Source: Leptothermofonsia sichuanensis E412
Lineage (GTDB): Bacteria; Cyanobacteriota; Cyanobacteriia; Leptolyngbyales; Leptolyngbyaceae
Assembly: GCF_019891175.1 (NCBI RefSeq)
Contig: NZ_CP072600.1
Span: forward strand, 3,224,001-3,288,000
Direction: 5' to 3'
Length of the DNA stretch: 64,000 nucleotides
Each line of letters starts with the position of its first letter. Within the stretch, counting starts at the first letter, position 1. Positions 26,214-34,446 of the stretch are shown piece after piece. Made by a program: the position numbers and the translations under genes. Under the pieces are notes generated by a model. The model ran no database searches, was not told the origin of the DNA, and saw nothing but the letters and a program-made list of their open reading frames with translations.

Positions 26214-26966
26214 ATGATTTTTAACTCTAAACGCACATTATTCACAGCTATCCTGGGGTTGGGGTTGGGAGCAGGCATCAGCGGCTGTTCTGTCTCTTCC
26301 CTGCCGTTTCTCCCAGGAGAGTCGCCTGAGGCTTCCAGTGCATCTCCTTCTCCGGTTGCGGCCACTTCGCCTGCGGCCTCGATCGAACCTGCGGCTTCTC
26401 CCTCCCCAGCCCAAAAGCCAAAACCACCGTCCAGGCCACCCCTGACCGTCGAAAAACTGAAGAATACCGAATACTACATTCTGGCAGATGGCCCCATCAA
26501 GTTGACCAAAGGCACATTTACGGATGACAAAAAACGAGTCTTTACGCTGGAAGAGCCAGTTGCCTACGGAGATTTAAACCGGGATGGAATCAAGGATGCG
26601 ATCGCCCCCCTGACCATCACCATTGACGGCAGAAAATTTACCTACCTGGTTGGGGTGATTAATGAGGGAGGAAATCCCAGACATGCTTCCGCAGAATTTT
26701 TGGGCGAACGGGCAAAGGTTAAAACGCTGTCCGCCAATGCCGGAAAAATTACGGTCAAGATGGACAAATACAGTCCGGGCGATCGGGATGGCTATCCCAG
26801 CCAGACAGTCACCAGAGAATATACCTTCAAACCCTTTAAGTCTGCTGAAGAAGAAAAGAAAGAGAAGGACAAGGCAAAGGACAGTAACGCAAAGGACAAA
26901 AAGCCGGAAGCCAATAAGTCATCGACAGATAAAAAAGAAGACGCCAAACCTTCTCCTTCTCCCTGA
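26214..26966 (+). CDS. Predicted lipoprotein
   Basis: A 250-residue protein from ATG 26214. The signal sequence FTAILGLGLGAGISGC ends in a lipobox with the lipidated Cys, followed by a Pro/Ala/Ser linker to about residue 75. The folded part contains LKNTEYYILADGPIKLTKG, VAYGDLNRDGIKDAIAPLTI (a calcium-loop-like DLNRDGIKD) and FTYLVGVINEGGNPRHA. The C-terminus is a Lys/Glu-rich tail (KKEKDKAKDSNAKDKKPE). Function unknown; similar lipoproteins are frequent in cyanobacteria. Confidence 0.82.
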   Translation: MIFNSKRTLFTAILGLGLGAGISGCSVSSLPFLPGESPEASSASPSPVAATSPAASIEPAASPSPAQKPKPPSRPPLTVEKLKNTEYYILADGPIKLTKGTFTDDKKRVFTLEEPVAYGDLNRDGIKDAIAPLTITIDGRKFTYLVGVINEGGNPRHASAEFLGERAKVKTLSANAGKITVKMDKYSPGDRDGYPSQTVTREYTFKPFKSAEEEKKEKDKAKDSNAKDKKPEANKSSTDKKEDAKPSPSP

Positions 26967-27057
26967 AGCCTCTTCTGACTGTAATAACGCCATGCGCAAC
27001 TTTCATTACAGAATAGAAGGAATAGAAACATCATTCCCCAGTCGAAAGCCGACCGCT

Positions 27058-27645
27058 ATGACCATAACGACCCAGAAGCTTAGTTTTGAGGAATATCTGG
27101 TCTATGACGATGGCACAGGAACCCGCTATGAACTCGTGGATGGTGAACTAAGCCCGATGAGTTTAGGAACGGGGCAGCATGGGGCGATTGCAGAGTTCTT
27201 GAATGATCAATTTAAGAATGAAATTAAACGAACGGGGTCGCCCTGGACTTCTAAAGACATGCGGATTGGGGTGCGATCGCCCCGAGGAGGGCGTTGGGAT
27301 ACAGCACGGATTCCAGATGTTACCGTTTTGGCGATCGCCCAGTGGGAAGCAATGGCAAATCGGGAAGCCATTATTGATCTACATGAGCCACCCCCTTTGT
27401 TAGTAGTGGAAGTGGTAAGCGAGTCAACCAAATCGGCAGATTACCGGGCTAAGTACGTTGAATACAGCGTTCTTGAAATTCCTGAGTACTGGATTGTTGA
27501 TCCGTTAGAGGGAACGGTAACAATCTGCCAGTTGAATGAAGGGCGGTATGATGAAACGGTATTAACAGGGGAAGCTATGATTCAGTCCCCCACGTTTCCA
27601 GAATTGCAGTTAACAGTGGCTCAAGTGTTGGCAGCCAAAGGCTGA
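27058..27645 (+). CDS. Uma2-family endonuclease
   Basis: A 195-residue protein of the DUF820/Uma2 family, a large cyanobacterial group with a PD-(D/E)xK nuclease fold. The start is ATG 27058 (MTITTQKLSFEEYLVYD). Core motifs: RYELVDGELSPMS, RIPDVTVL (the Asp), LLVVEVVSES (the Glu), and YRAKYVEYSVLEIPEYWIVDP. These proteins are often in many copies per genome and their target is unknown. The gene is 91 bp after the lipoprotein gene on the same strand. Confidence 0.93.
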   Translation: MTITTQKLSFEEYLVYDDGTGTRYELVDGELSPMSLGTGQHGAIAEFLNDQFKNEIKRTGSPWTSKDMRIGVRSPRGGRWDTARIPDVTVLAIAQWEAMANREAIIDLHEPPPLLVVEVVSESTKSADYRAKYVEYSVLEIPEYWIVDPLEGTVTICQLNEGRYDETVLTGEAMIQSPTFPELQLTVAQVLAAKG

Positions 27646-27682
27646 TTCAGAAATCTTGCCCGTCACCCCTTTGAAAAATCTA

Positions 27683-27774
27683 TGTAGCCCTTTTCAAGGA
27701 TGTGAGGCACAGTGGAACGGAGTACCCCACTGTGCCTCACACTCCGGTATCTCACTCAATTAAGAAACACTATA
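27683..27774. repeat. MITE-like repeat, family 1, copy F
   Basis: A 92-bp copy, TGTAGCCCTTTTCAAGGA to TTAAGAAACACTATA, same orientation as copies C and D, between the Uma2 gene and crtR. Confidence 0.88.
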
Positions 27775-27865
27775 GACATGGGTGATTTTCTCAGTAGACA
27801 GGATCTTCAGTGTCCCATTGTCTCATTACCTGCTGAGTTTCATTACCTGCTGAATACAGGGCATA

Positions 27866-28807
27866 TCAACGTTCTTCGAGGTCAAGCACCTGTGGAGTCG
27901 CTTCACCGGGCTTGACAACTTCTGCGGTTTCTTTCTTATGAAAGTGAATTCCCAGGATGATGTCGTACACAAAGCCAAAAAAATCTTTTGTGGTTTGCAG
28001 CAGTCCTAAGGACTGGTGGGACCCTTTTGCATCCAGCAAAGGCTTGGTTGCAAAATATGCCCTTTCGTAGTTGTACCAGGGGATAGAGGGCCAGAGGTGG
28101 TGAACCAGATGGTAATTCTGCCCCATAATCATCAGGTTCAAAATGCGGCTAGGGTAGACTCTGGCGTTCTTCCAGCGATCGCGCTCCTGAAATGGACGGT
28201 GAGGCAGATAATCAAAGAACAACCCCAACTCCCACCCCACAATTGCCAGGGGGACGAACCAGAAGTTAAAAATGTAACCAATAAAACCATACTGGTAGCC
28301 CAGAAAGACGATGGTTGCCAGAATTGAACGTGCGATGACCCACTCCAGCAACTCATACTTGCGCCAGAGCTGCCGCTGGAAGAAGTAGATTTCGTGATAG
28401 AAAAAGCGTGCATTAATCAGCCACAGGGGACCCATCGTCGAAACCACATGGTCGGGATCATTCTGGGGATCATTTACATTTGCATGGTGCTGCATGTGAA
28501 CCCGGGTAAACACCGGGAACGAAAAGCACAGCATCTGAGCACTACCATGCCCCAGGATTGCGTTGACAATCCGGTTGGGATGAGCCGCATTGTGGCAGGC
28601 ATCATGGATGACCGTGCCAACCAGATGCAGTGCCAGCAAATTCATAACGAAGGAACACCACGAATACCAATGCCAACAAAAGTAAGCAACGGTTGAAACG
28701 GTTGCCAGTACGATCGCCGCCAGGAACATCAGCAGCGTCGGATTAAAATCACCAGGAGGACCTAACAACTCCCTGGGCACCGTCAGGGGCTTCACTGCCT
28801 CCGACAT
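27866..28807 (-). CDS. crtR: Beta-carotene hydroxylase (CrtR type)
   Basis: A 313-residue di-iron membrane hydroxylase of the fatty-acid-desaturase superfamily. It adds 3-hydroxyl groups to beta-ionone rings, forming zeaxanthin and related xanthophylls in the membrane. The three histidine clusters are present: HDACHNAAH (His 68, 72 and 76), HMQHH (104-108) and YHLVHHLWP (about 230-240), with several hydrophobic segments between them. The short N-terminus and SEAVKPLTVPRELLGPPGDFNP start fit cyanobacterial CrtR. Monocistronic. Confidence 0.93.
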   Translation of the reverse strand: MSEAVKPLTVPRELLGPPGDFNPTLLMFLAAIVLATVSTVAYFCWHWYSWCSFVMNLLALHLVGTVIHDACHNAAHPNRIVNAILGHGSAQMLCFSFPVFTRVHMQHHANVNDPQNDPDHVVSTMGPLWLINARFFYHEIYFFQRQLWRKYELLEWVIARSILATIVFLGYQYGFIGYIFNFWFVPLAIVGWELGLFFDYLPHRPFQERDRWKNARVYPSRILNLMIMGQNYHLVHHLWPSIPWYNYERAYFATKPLLDAKGSHQSLGLLQTTKDFFGFVYDIILGIHFHKKETAEVVKPGEATPQVLDLEER

Positions 28808-29225
28808 CTATAATCCCGCTCCTCTTCTCGATCACCACAGCGTAGTATACGCTACTCCATTGCGCAAAATAAAGTTTTGTGAAATTAGCTCATCTAATCG
28901 AATGGGGAGGGTGTTAGAAGCAATGCTGAGGAAAGAAGGGGGAGGGGGTTGGACAGCAAGGGGAACCTGAAACACGTTTGTGCCGTCTAAAGCCATCAGA
29001 GGAGTTACAGCCGGGGTTCTTATCTGAAAATGTTCTGATGCCCCCTCGGAAGTCAGCTTGCTATGACAGATGGGTAGAATCTCGACGTTGTGGTGTTGCT
29101 TTCTGGAGTTCGAGCTTTGAGGTGTGTTCAAGGACTCGCAGACTCCTGTCTTGAAAGCGTTGAAAGCGTTGTTGTCTTCAGGTCTGGTTCGCTCATCCAC
29201 TAACGATAGTTTGAGGTGATTTTCT
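28808..29225. other. Intergenic region between crtR and the COP23 gene
   Basis: A 418-bp gap upstream of two divergent genes. A minus-strand open frame covers 28832-29269 but its translation has no family features. I see no repeat of the dispersed families here except a short GTTGAAAGCGTTGAAAGCGT direct repeat near 29155. Promoters for both neighbours should lie within it. Confidence 0.5.
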
Positions 29226-30077
29226 ATGACTTTATGGGGGTTTAGACCGCATACCAGAATGGTATCCACCCTGTTTAAGGGGGTAGGCGTGTCGTTGGGA
29301 ATGGTGGCAATGGTCGGTAGCAGCGGTGCGATCGCTGGTCCACTGTTTCCCAGTGCAGCTCAGTCTACTCAACCGGCTCAACAAACTCAGACAGAGGCAG
29401 ATGCACCTGCCCCTGATGATGTCATTGTTGATACGGGGGCCTCAACAACTTCCACACCAGGGAGCGGGGCACCCAATACCCTGGCAAATACCCGGTTCAC
29501 CTGCCAGTACACGGGTGGACAGTATATTGTCATGTATCACCCGGAAAGTCAGCCGGGACAGTCCTACCCGTGGGCAAATCCGACGGCAATGGGCGGTGGC
29601 TGGACGCCAGAACGGCGCTGTCAGGAGATCAGTCGGCGGCTGGAGTCCTATCGACCGGATGGACTGCTGGAAATGCAGACTGCGATCGAAAATGGCTACA
29701 ACACGGTATGCGTGACGACCCAGAGAGTTGCCGGTTGCCGGATTGTGCTGACAGTGCCTCCCGGTCAGGATCCGATTATGACGCGCGATCGCGTCTTCCA
29801 AAACCTGACCGTTGCTGACAGTGGACAGCGCACCGATGCCGTCAGCACCTTTGTTGAAGGCGGACGGGGAAGTGGAATCCTGAATGACCTGGGCAATCTG
29901 ATTAACGTTGACCTGTCCAGTCTGGGTGGAACCAGTCTGGGTGGACGTTCCAGTTACTCCAGTGGAATTGACCTGCGTCCTTTTCTGGATCGGGCAGACG
30001 GCGGAACAGGAACTTACCTGCGCCGTGGAGTGCCAACCCGTCCAGCGCCCCGCCTGAACCCAGACCGATTCCGTTAG
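29226..30077 (+). CDS. COP23-family protein, exported
   Basis: A 283-residue protein; the first part (VSTLFKGVGVSLGMVAMVGSSGAIA region) is a signal peptide, so ATG 29259 or 29226 are both possible starts. After a Thr/Ala/Pro linker, the COP23 domain begins at TRFTCQYTGGQYIVMYHPESQPG and shows the conserved cysteines with WTPERRCQEISRRLESYRPDG and TVCVTTQRVAGCRIVLTVPPGQDP (in part). The founding member is a circadian-oscillating 23-kDa membrane-associated protein of Cyanothece; its function is unknown. A strong hairpin follows the stop. Confidence 0.85.
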   Translation: MTLWGFRPHTRMVSTLFKGVGVSLGMVAMVGSSGAIAGPLFPSAAQSTQPAQQTQTEADAPAPDDVIVDTGASTTSTPGSGAPNTLANTRFTCQYTGGQYIVMYHPESQPGQSYPWANPTAMGGGWTPERRCQEISRRLESYRPDGLLEMQTAIENGYNTVCVTTQRVAGCRIVLTVPPGQDPIMTRDRVFQNLTVADSGQRTDAVSTFVEGGRGSGILNDLGNLINVDLSSLGGTSLGGRSSYSSGIDLRPFLDRADGGTGTYLRRGVPTRPAPRLNPDRFR

Positions 30078-30101
30078 GCTCGTGGATTAAATAACGGCTC
30101 T

Positions 30102-30133
30102 GACCTCCGAGGTTTTTGAAAACCTCGGAGGTC
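30102..30133 (+). terminator. Perfect 15-bp hairpin after the COP23 gene
   Basis: GACCTCCGAGGTTTT and AAAACCTCGGAGGTC form a perfect 15-bp stem with a two-base loop, 24 bp after the stop codon. Only TT follows, so it is either a terminator-like element or a dispersed hairpin repeat; a similar structure lies at 36597-36633. Confidence 0.55.
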
Positions 30134-30354
30134 TTGGATGTCTACCCTCCACCTTCCACCCTCCTCTCTAACAACTAACAACTAAAAACCAACAACACCA
30201 ACAACTAACAACCAATCACCTCCCTTGCCCCTGGATTCTGAAGAAGCTATAAAACCCTATCCTCTGACTGTATCAATCTCTACCGAACTGCCTTTAGTAG
30301 ATCCGTTAAGGTCACGTCAAGCTGGGATTTGTGACTGGAGTTACCTTATATTTC

Positions 30355-31338
30355 ATGCGCTTAGAACAGTTACAGGCGTTTCTGGCGGTAGCAGAGACAG
30401 GGAGTTTTCAGCAGGCGGCTCAGCGCTGTGGCGTGACTCAATCTGCAATTAGCCGCCAGATTCAGGGTCTGGAGGCTGATCTTGGTGTGACGCTATTTCA
30501 CCGGGCAAATCAGGCAAAACTGACGGTTGCGGGCGATCGCCTGCTGCCCCGTGCCCGCAAGATGTGTCAGGAATGGCAAAATGCAGTTCAGGACTTGGCC
30601 GATCTGGTTGCGGGCAAACAGCCAGAATTGTGTGTGGCGGCGATCCATTCCCTCTGTGCCCACTACCTGCCGCCAATTTTACGGCGCTTTTGCCAGAAAT
30701 ATCCCGATGTGCAGTTACGGGTAACGGCACTGGGTAGCGATCGCGCCCTCAAGGTTTTGAAGGATGGTCTGGTCGATCTGGCGATTGTCATGAATAATCG
30801 CTTCCTGACAACCAATGCTGAGATGGTCGTCCAGGTGTTGTATGATGAGCCGATTAAAGTTCTGGTGGCGGTTGACCATCCCCTGGCAAGTTATGACGTG
30901 GTCCCCTGGGAAGAATTGGCAAAGCACCCCCAGGTTGTGTTTAAGGATGGCTATGGAATGCAGCGGATTGTGCAGGAGCAGTTTGAACGAAGAGGGACAA
31001 CCCTGCGGGCTGTCCTGGAACTCAATACTCCAGATGCGTTTCGTGGAGTAGTCCGGCAGGGAGAACTGGTGGCCCTGCTGCCTGAAACAGCTTTAGTAGA
31101 AGCCTATACTGACCCAACCCTGGCAGTACGCTCCATTTTTGCTGGCTTGGATCACCCGACAGGAAACGGGAACACGTTCACAGATCCGCCGTTCACCCGT
31201 CAGGTGGTTATGGTAACCACCCGCGATCGCCTTCAGATTCCTCCGATTCAGCACTTTTATCAACTGGTTTCTGAGCTATTGCCACCTCAGGTGAATCATT
31301 TGCCACTGCCTGCTGTCAACCGGGACCCCCGGTTTTAG
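30355..31338 (+). CDS. LysR-family transcriptional regulator
   Basis: A 327-residue regulator from ATG 30355 (MRLEQLQAF); the frame opens eight codons earlier. The N-terminal winged helix is classic: FLAVAETGSFQQAAQRCGVTQSAISRQIQ, LEADLGVTLFHR. The rest is the two-lobed effector-binding domain (LRRFCQKYPDVQLRV, DLAIVMNN, VAVDHPLASY). Its neighbour 76 bp downstream, on the same strand, is a TrpD2-like gene, so that gene is a candidate target. The effector is unknown. Confidence 0.93.
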   Translation: MRLEQLQAFLAVAETGSFQQAAQRCGVTQSAISRQIQGLEADLGVTLFHRANQAKLTVAGDRLLPRARKMCQEWQNAVQDLADLVAGKQPELCVAAIHSLCAHYLPPILRRFCQKYPDVQLRVTALGSDRALKVLKDGLVDLAIVMNNRFLTTNAEMVVQVLYDEPIKVLVAVDHPLASYDVVPWEELAKHPQVVFKDGYGMQRIVQEQFERRGTTLRAVLELNTPDAFRGVVRQGELVALLPETALVEAYTDPTLAVRSIFAGLDHPTGNGNTFTDPPFTRQVVMVTTRDRLQIPPIQHFYQLVSELLPPQVNHLPLPAVNRDPRF

Positions 31339-31413
31339 CCTTCCGAGGCTGAATACTGGTTGATTTAATGCCCCTTGCCTTGCGTCTCCATTTTTCAATT
31401 TCAAGAAACCGTT

Positions 31414-32472
31414 ATGAGCCATGCCTTCAGAGAATTACTCCGCAAAGTGGGAAGCGGTCTACACACAGGAGAAAATCTGAGCCGCCAGGAAGCTGCCGCT
31501 GCCACCCGGATGATGCTGCTTCAGGAGGCAACCCCGGCTCAGATTGGGGCATTTATGATTGCTCACCGCATCCGACGCCCAACCGGCGAGGAACTGGCAG
31601 GAATGCTGGATGCCTACGATGAACTGGGTCCCAAATTGTCGCCGATTTCCACGGGCAAAACCGTTACTGTATTGGGCATTCCCTATGACGGGCGATCGCG
31701 GACAGCCCCGGTGACTCCCCTGATTGCCCTCATCCTGGCAACAGCCGGGTGTCCCGTACTCATGCATGGGGGCGATCGGATGCCAACCAAGGAAGGAGAG
31801 CCGCTGATTCACTTCTGGCAGGGACTGGGAGTGGACTGGACCCAGCTACTCCTGGAGCAGGTGCAGCATGTGCTGGAAACCACGGGCATCGGCTTTATCT
31901 ATTTGCCCCTCCACTTCCCTCTGGCTTATGGGCTGGTTCCCTACCGGGAGCAAATTGGCAAGCGTCCCCCCTTTGCCACCATGGAACTGATGTGGTGTCC
32001 CTATGGGGGAGATGCTCAGGTTGTGTCTGGGTTTGTCCACCCACCTACCGAAGGGATGTTTCAGGCGGCCTTTGCCCAACGGGGAATTTCCCGTTTCACC
32101 ACGGTTAAAGGCTTAGAAGGTAGTTGCGACCTGCCCCGGGAACGCACCGCTATCATTGGGTTGAGCCAGCCAGAAACCGGATTTGAACGACTACATCTGC
32201 ATCCCCGCGACTATGGCTTTGAAGGTAAAAACGTTCCCCTGGATTCCGTTTCTCAGGTAGTCAGTTCAATGCAGGCAATCCTTCAGGGCGGTTCATCCGA
32301 CTTAACCGACTCAGTTCTCTGGAGCAGTAGCTTTTTCCTCTGGCGCTGTGGTGTTTGTGCGTCTATTGCCGCGGGCGTCATGGAAGCCCAAAACCTCTTG
32401 AGTAGTGGCCAGGTCATGCGGAAATTACGGGAAGTGCAACAGGCGATCGCTCCCCTGCAACTGATACTGTAA
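31414..32472 (+). CDS. Anthranilate phosphoribosyltransferase family protein (TrpD2-like)
   Basis: A 352-residue protein from ATG 31414. The fold-specific parts are present: an N-terminal helical domain (NLSRQEAAAATRMMLLQEATPAQIGAF in outline), IPYDGRSRTAPVTPLIALILATAG and PVLMHGGDRMPTKEG. True TrpD has a GTGGD phosphate loop; here the equivalent VTVLGIPYDGRSR lacks it, as in the TrpD2/YbiB branch, which binds nucleic acid rather than making tryptophan. So a tryptophan role is unlikely. It follows a LysR gene and precedes a VOC gene on the same strand (59 bp). Confidence 0.85.
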   Translation: MSHAFRELLRKVGSGLHTGENLSRQEAAAATRMMLLQEATPAQIGAFMIAHRIRRPTGEELAGMLDAYDELGPKLSPISTGKTVTVLGIPYDGRSRTAPVTPLIALILATAGCPVLMHGGDRMPTKEGEPLIHFWQGLGVDWTQLLLEQVQHVLETTGIGFIYLPLHFPLAYGLVPYREQIGKRPPFATMELMWCPYGGDAQVVSGFVHPPTEGMFQAAFAQRGISRFTTVKGLEGSCDLPRERTAIIGLSQPETGFERLHLHPRDYGFEGKNVPLDSVSQVVSSMQAILQGGSSDLTDSVLWSSSFFLWRCGVCASIAAGVMEAQNLLSSGQVMRKLREVQQAIAPLQLIL

Positions 32473-32531
32473 AGGAGAAGGGTAAGGGAACTCCAGACCC
32501 TGCTCCCCATACTCAACGACCAACCAAACCA

Positions 32532-32969
32532 ATGGCTGACTTTGGACTGACCCACGTTGCCTTACCCGTTACCAATCTGGATGCCAGCATTGCTTTTTAC
32601 AAAAAGTACGCTCACATGAGCGTTGTTCATTACCGCGTGGATCATCCCGGTATCGCCGTTGCCTGGATCACCGACCTGACCCGTCCTTTTGTGATCGTGC
32701 TTTTGCAACAGCCAGAGGTGAACCATGCCCTGCGATCGCCTGGACATCTGGGCGTTGCCTGCAAAACCCGTGAAGAGGTCGATCGCCTCTGTCAGGAAGC
32801 TAGAAACGAAAATTGTCTGGAAAAAGGACCTGAAGATTTTGGTCCACCCGTGGGCTACTGGGCATTTCTGCGAGACCCGGATGGACATATTCTGGAATTG
32901 AGCTACGGTCAGGTAGTGACGTTTACCGTTGAGCAGGCGCAGGAGGGATGGGAAAAGGATGGAGGATGA
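32532..32969 (+). CDS. VOC-family protein
   Basis: A 145-residue vicinal-oxygen-chelate (glyoxalase/dioxygenase fold) protein. Two beta-alpha-beta-beta-beta modules are visible. Likely metal ligands are His in LTHVALPV, His in PGHLGVAC and Glu in HILELSYG. The RDPDGHILELSYG ending is the usual VOC signature. The substrate is unknown. It stands 59 bp after the TrpD2-like gene and may share its transcript. Confidence 0.88.
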   Translation: MADFGLTHVALPVTNLDASIAFYKKYAHMSVVHYRVDHPGIAVAWITDLTRPFVIVLLQQPEVNHALRSPGHLGVACKTREEVDRLCQEARNENCLEKGPEDFGPPVGYWAFLRDPDGHILELSYGQVVTFTVEQAQEGWEKDGG

Positions 32970-33045
32970 AGATGAAGGATGAAGGATTGCGATCGTCCCC
33001 TAAACCTCACGCTTCACATTTCACCGGATGACCAATGACCCCTAA

Positions 33046-33522
33046 CTACTGACCACTGACTCTTTCTTCTTGATCGCAGCGAATTTCAATCAAAAACCCA
33101 TCCGGGTCATAGAAATAAATCCCACGACCAGTAGGGCGGGTAACGGGTCCATGATCAATCATGACCTGGTTTTGATGAAGCACTTCTACTGCCTGGTCAA
33201 ACAGAGCAGGAGCAATGTCAAATGCCAGATGGTTAGCACGGGTGAACTGTTGCTGGGGGTCTGAAGCCGGAGGATCCAGTTCTGGTTCCCAGAACAGGTC
33301 AATGACTGTACCATCTGGTGTCACAAAGTTGGCAACTTTGCCTGCTATCACCAGTTCCTTGAGCGTGGCAGGTACTTCATCTCCCGTCAACTCATGCAAG
33401 CCCAGAATTCCACCGTAGAAGTGGCGAGAAACCTGCATATTTTTTACATTCAGTGCAAGGTGATGCACCCGCCGTAGAGCGCCCCGGGCAAGATAATTGG
33501 TTGATTGGGAAGTTGCCAGCAT
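33046..33522 (-). CDS. VOC-family protein
   Basis: A 158-residue VOC protein from ATG 33522 (frame opens nine codons earlier). Modules: RRVHHLALNVKNMQVSRHFYGGILGLHEL, then ANHLAFDIAPALFDQAVEVL, ending YFYDPDGFLIEIRCDQ. Candidate metal ligands are His in VHHLALNV, His in ANHLAF and Glu in LIEIRCD. It faces the other VOC gene tail to tail, with 76 bp between stops; the two are only distantly alike, so they are not a recent duplication. Confidence 0.88.
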   Translation of the reverse strand: MLATSQSTNYLARGALRRVHHLALNVKNMQVSRHFYGGILGLHELTGDEVPATLKELVIAGKVANFVTPDGTVIDLFWEPELDPPASDPQQQFTRANHLAFDIAPALFDQAVEVLHQNQVMIDHGPVTRPTGRGIYFYDPDGFLIEIRCDQEERVSGQ

Positions 33523-33733
33523 ATAGCAGGGAATAGGGAACAGGGTCAAAAGGACAGCCTGGTAAGGGCTGGCGATCGCCGACCTGTCCTGACTCGCAGG
33601 GCGATCGCGATAACAGTAATTTTCAGAATAACGGGAATTTGCCGAATCACGGGGCTGGAAAGTTAAGAGTTTTGGGTTGAGAGTTATCGAATGTCGGCTA
33701 AAATTGCCAAAATACTACCCGCAGGAGTTCCTG

Positions 33734-34330
33734 ATGCATAGGCAATCTTTTATCAGGGGGATTACCATGTTATCAAATTCTTACAAACCAGCCAGAGCCA
33801 GTTTACCCTATGCCGCCGTTGCGGCTTCTTTTGTCCTGGTGCCAGCCGTAGGAATGGCAATGGTGATTGAGGATCAAATCCTTTGTTACTCTGATCGCCC
33901 CTGTATAGAGTCTGTTATTTCAGACACCCGCCTGATTCAGCTAAGCTGGCGAGGAGGAGAGTACTACGATTTCTACAACGTTCGCTGGTCCCGACCAGGC
34001 GTTGATCCTGTAGAAACTCACCGGATGTTGCCAGGAGGCAACCGGGGTAGTCTGGCATTAACCAAAATTTTGCCCAGCACTCAGTATGTCATCAAAGTCC
34101 AGGGGTGTAACACTCAGTTAATTGGAGGGCCTGCCTGTAGTGAATGGGAAATGCAGGAAGTGATAACACAAGATTTTGAGATTGAGCAGCCTGCTGAGGA
34201 GCCACCGATTGAGCAGCCTGTTGATGCGGCTCCGGTTCCGGCTCCCGGAGTTTCTGCTCCCCGTCCTCAGCCTGACGCTCCCTCTATTGTTGTTCCTGCA
34301 ACGGAAGTGCCCGCCTCTGAAATTCGTTAA
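33734..34330 (+). CDS. Exported protein with fibronectin-like core, unknown
   Basis: A 198-residue protein. ATG 33734 is chosen because AGGAG stands 7-8 bp before it. A signal peptide (ASLPYAAVAASFVLVPAVGMAM) is followed by a small beta-rich domain with cysteines in ILCYSDRPCIES and KVQGCNTQLIGGPACSEWE, looking like a fibronectin-III-type module (IQLSWRGGEYYDFYNVRWSR in outline). The C-terminal 60 residues are Pro/Glu/Val-rich and disordered. I do not recognise a named family. Confidence 0.75.
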   Translation: MHRQSFIRGITMLSNSYKPARASLPYAAVAASFVLVPAVGMAMVIEDQILCYSDRPCIESVISDTRLIQLSWRGGEYYDFYNVRWSRPGVDPVETHRMLPGGNRGSLALTKILPSTQYVIKVQGCNTQLIGGPACSEWEMQEVITQDFEIEQPAEEPPIEQPVDAAPVPAPGVSAPRPQPDAPSIVVPATEVPASEIR

Positions 34331-34446
34331 TGGGGGCGGGGCTGAAGTAGGGAATGGGAAATGGGGAGCCTGGCTGGCTGACTGGGCGTTGCCTCAAGCT
34401 GGTGCCAGAATTTTCTTATGAGGTCTCCGCTGGTTCATATAACCCA

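Noticed and set aside
28832-29269. A 145-codon minus-strand frame between crtR and the COP23 gene
   Set aside because: Overlaps the start of the COP23 gene and has no domain, no signal peptide and no plausible ribosome binding site.
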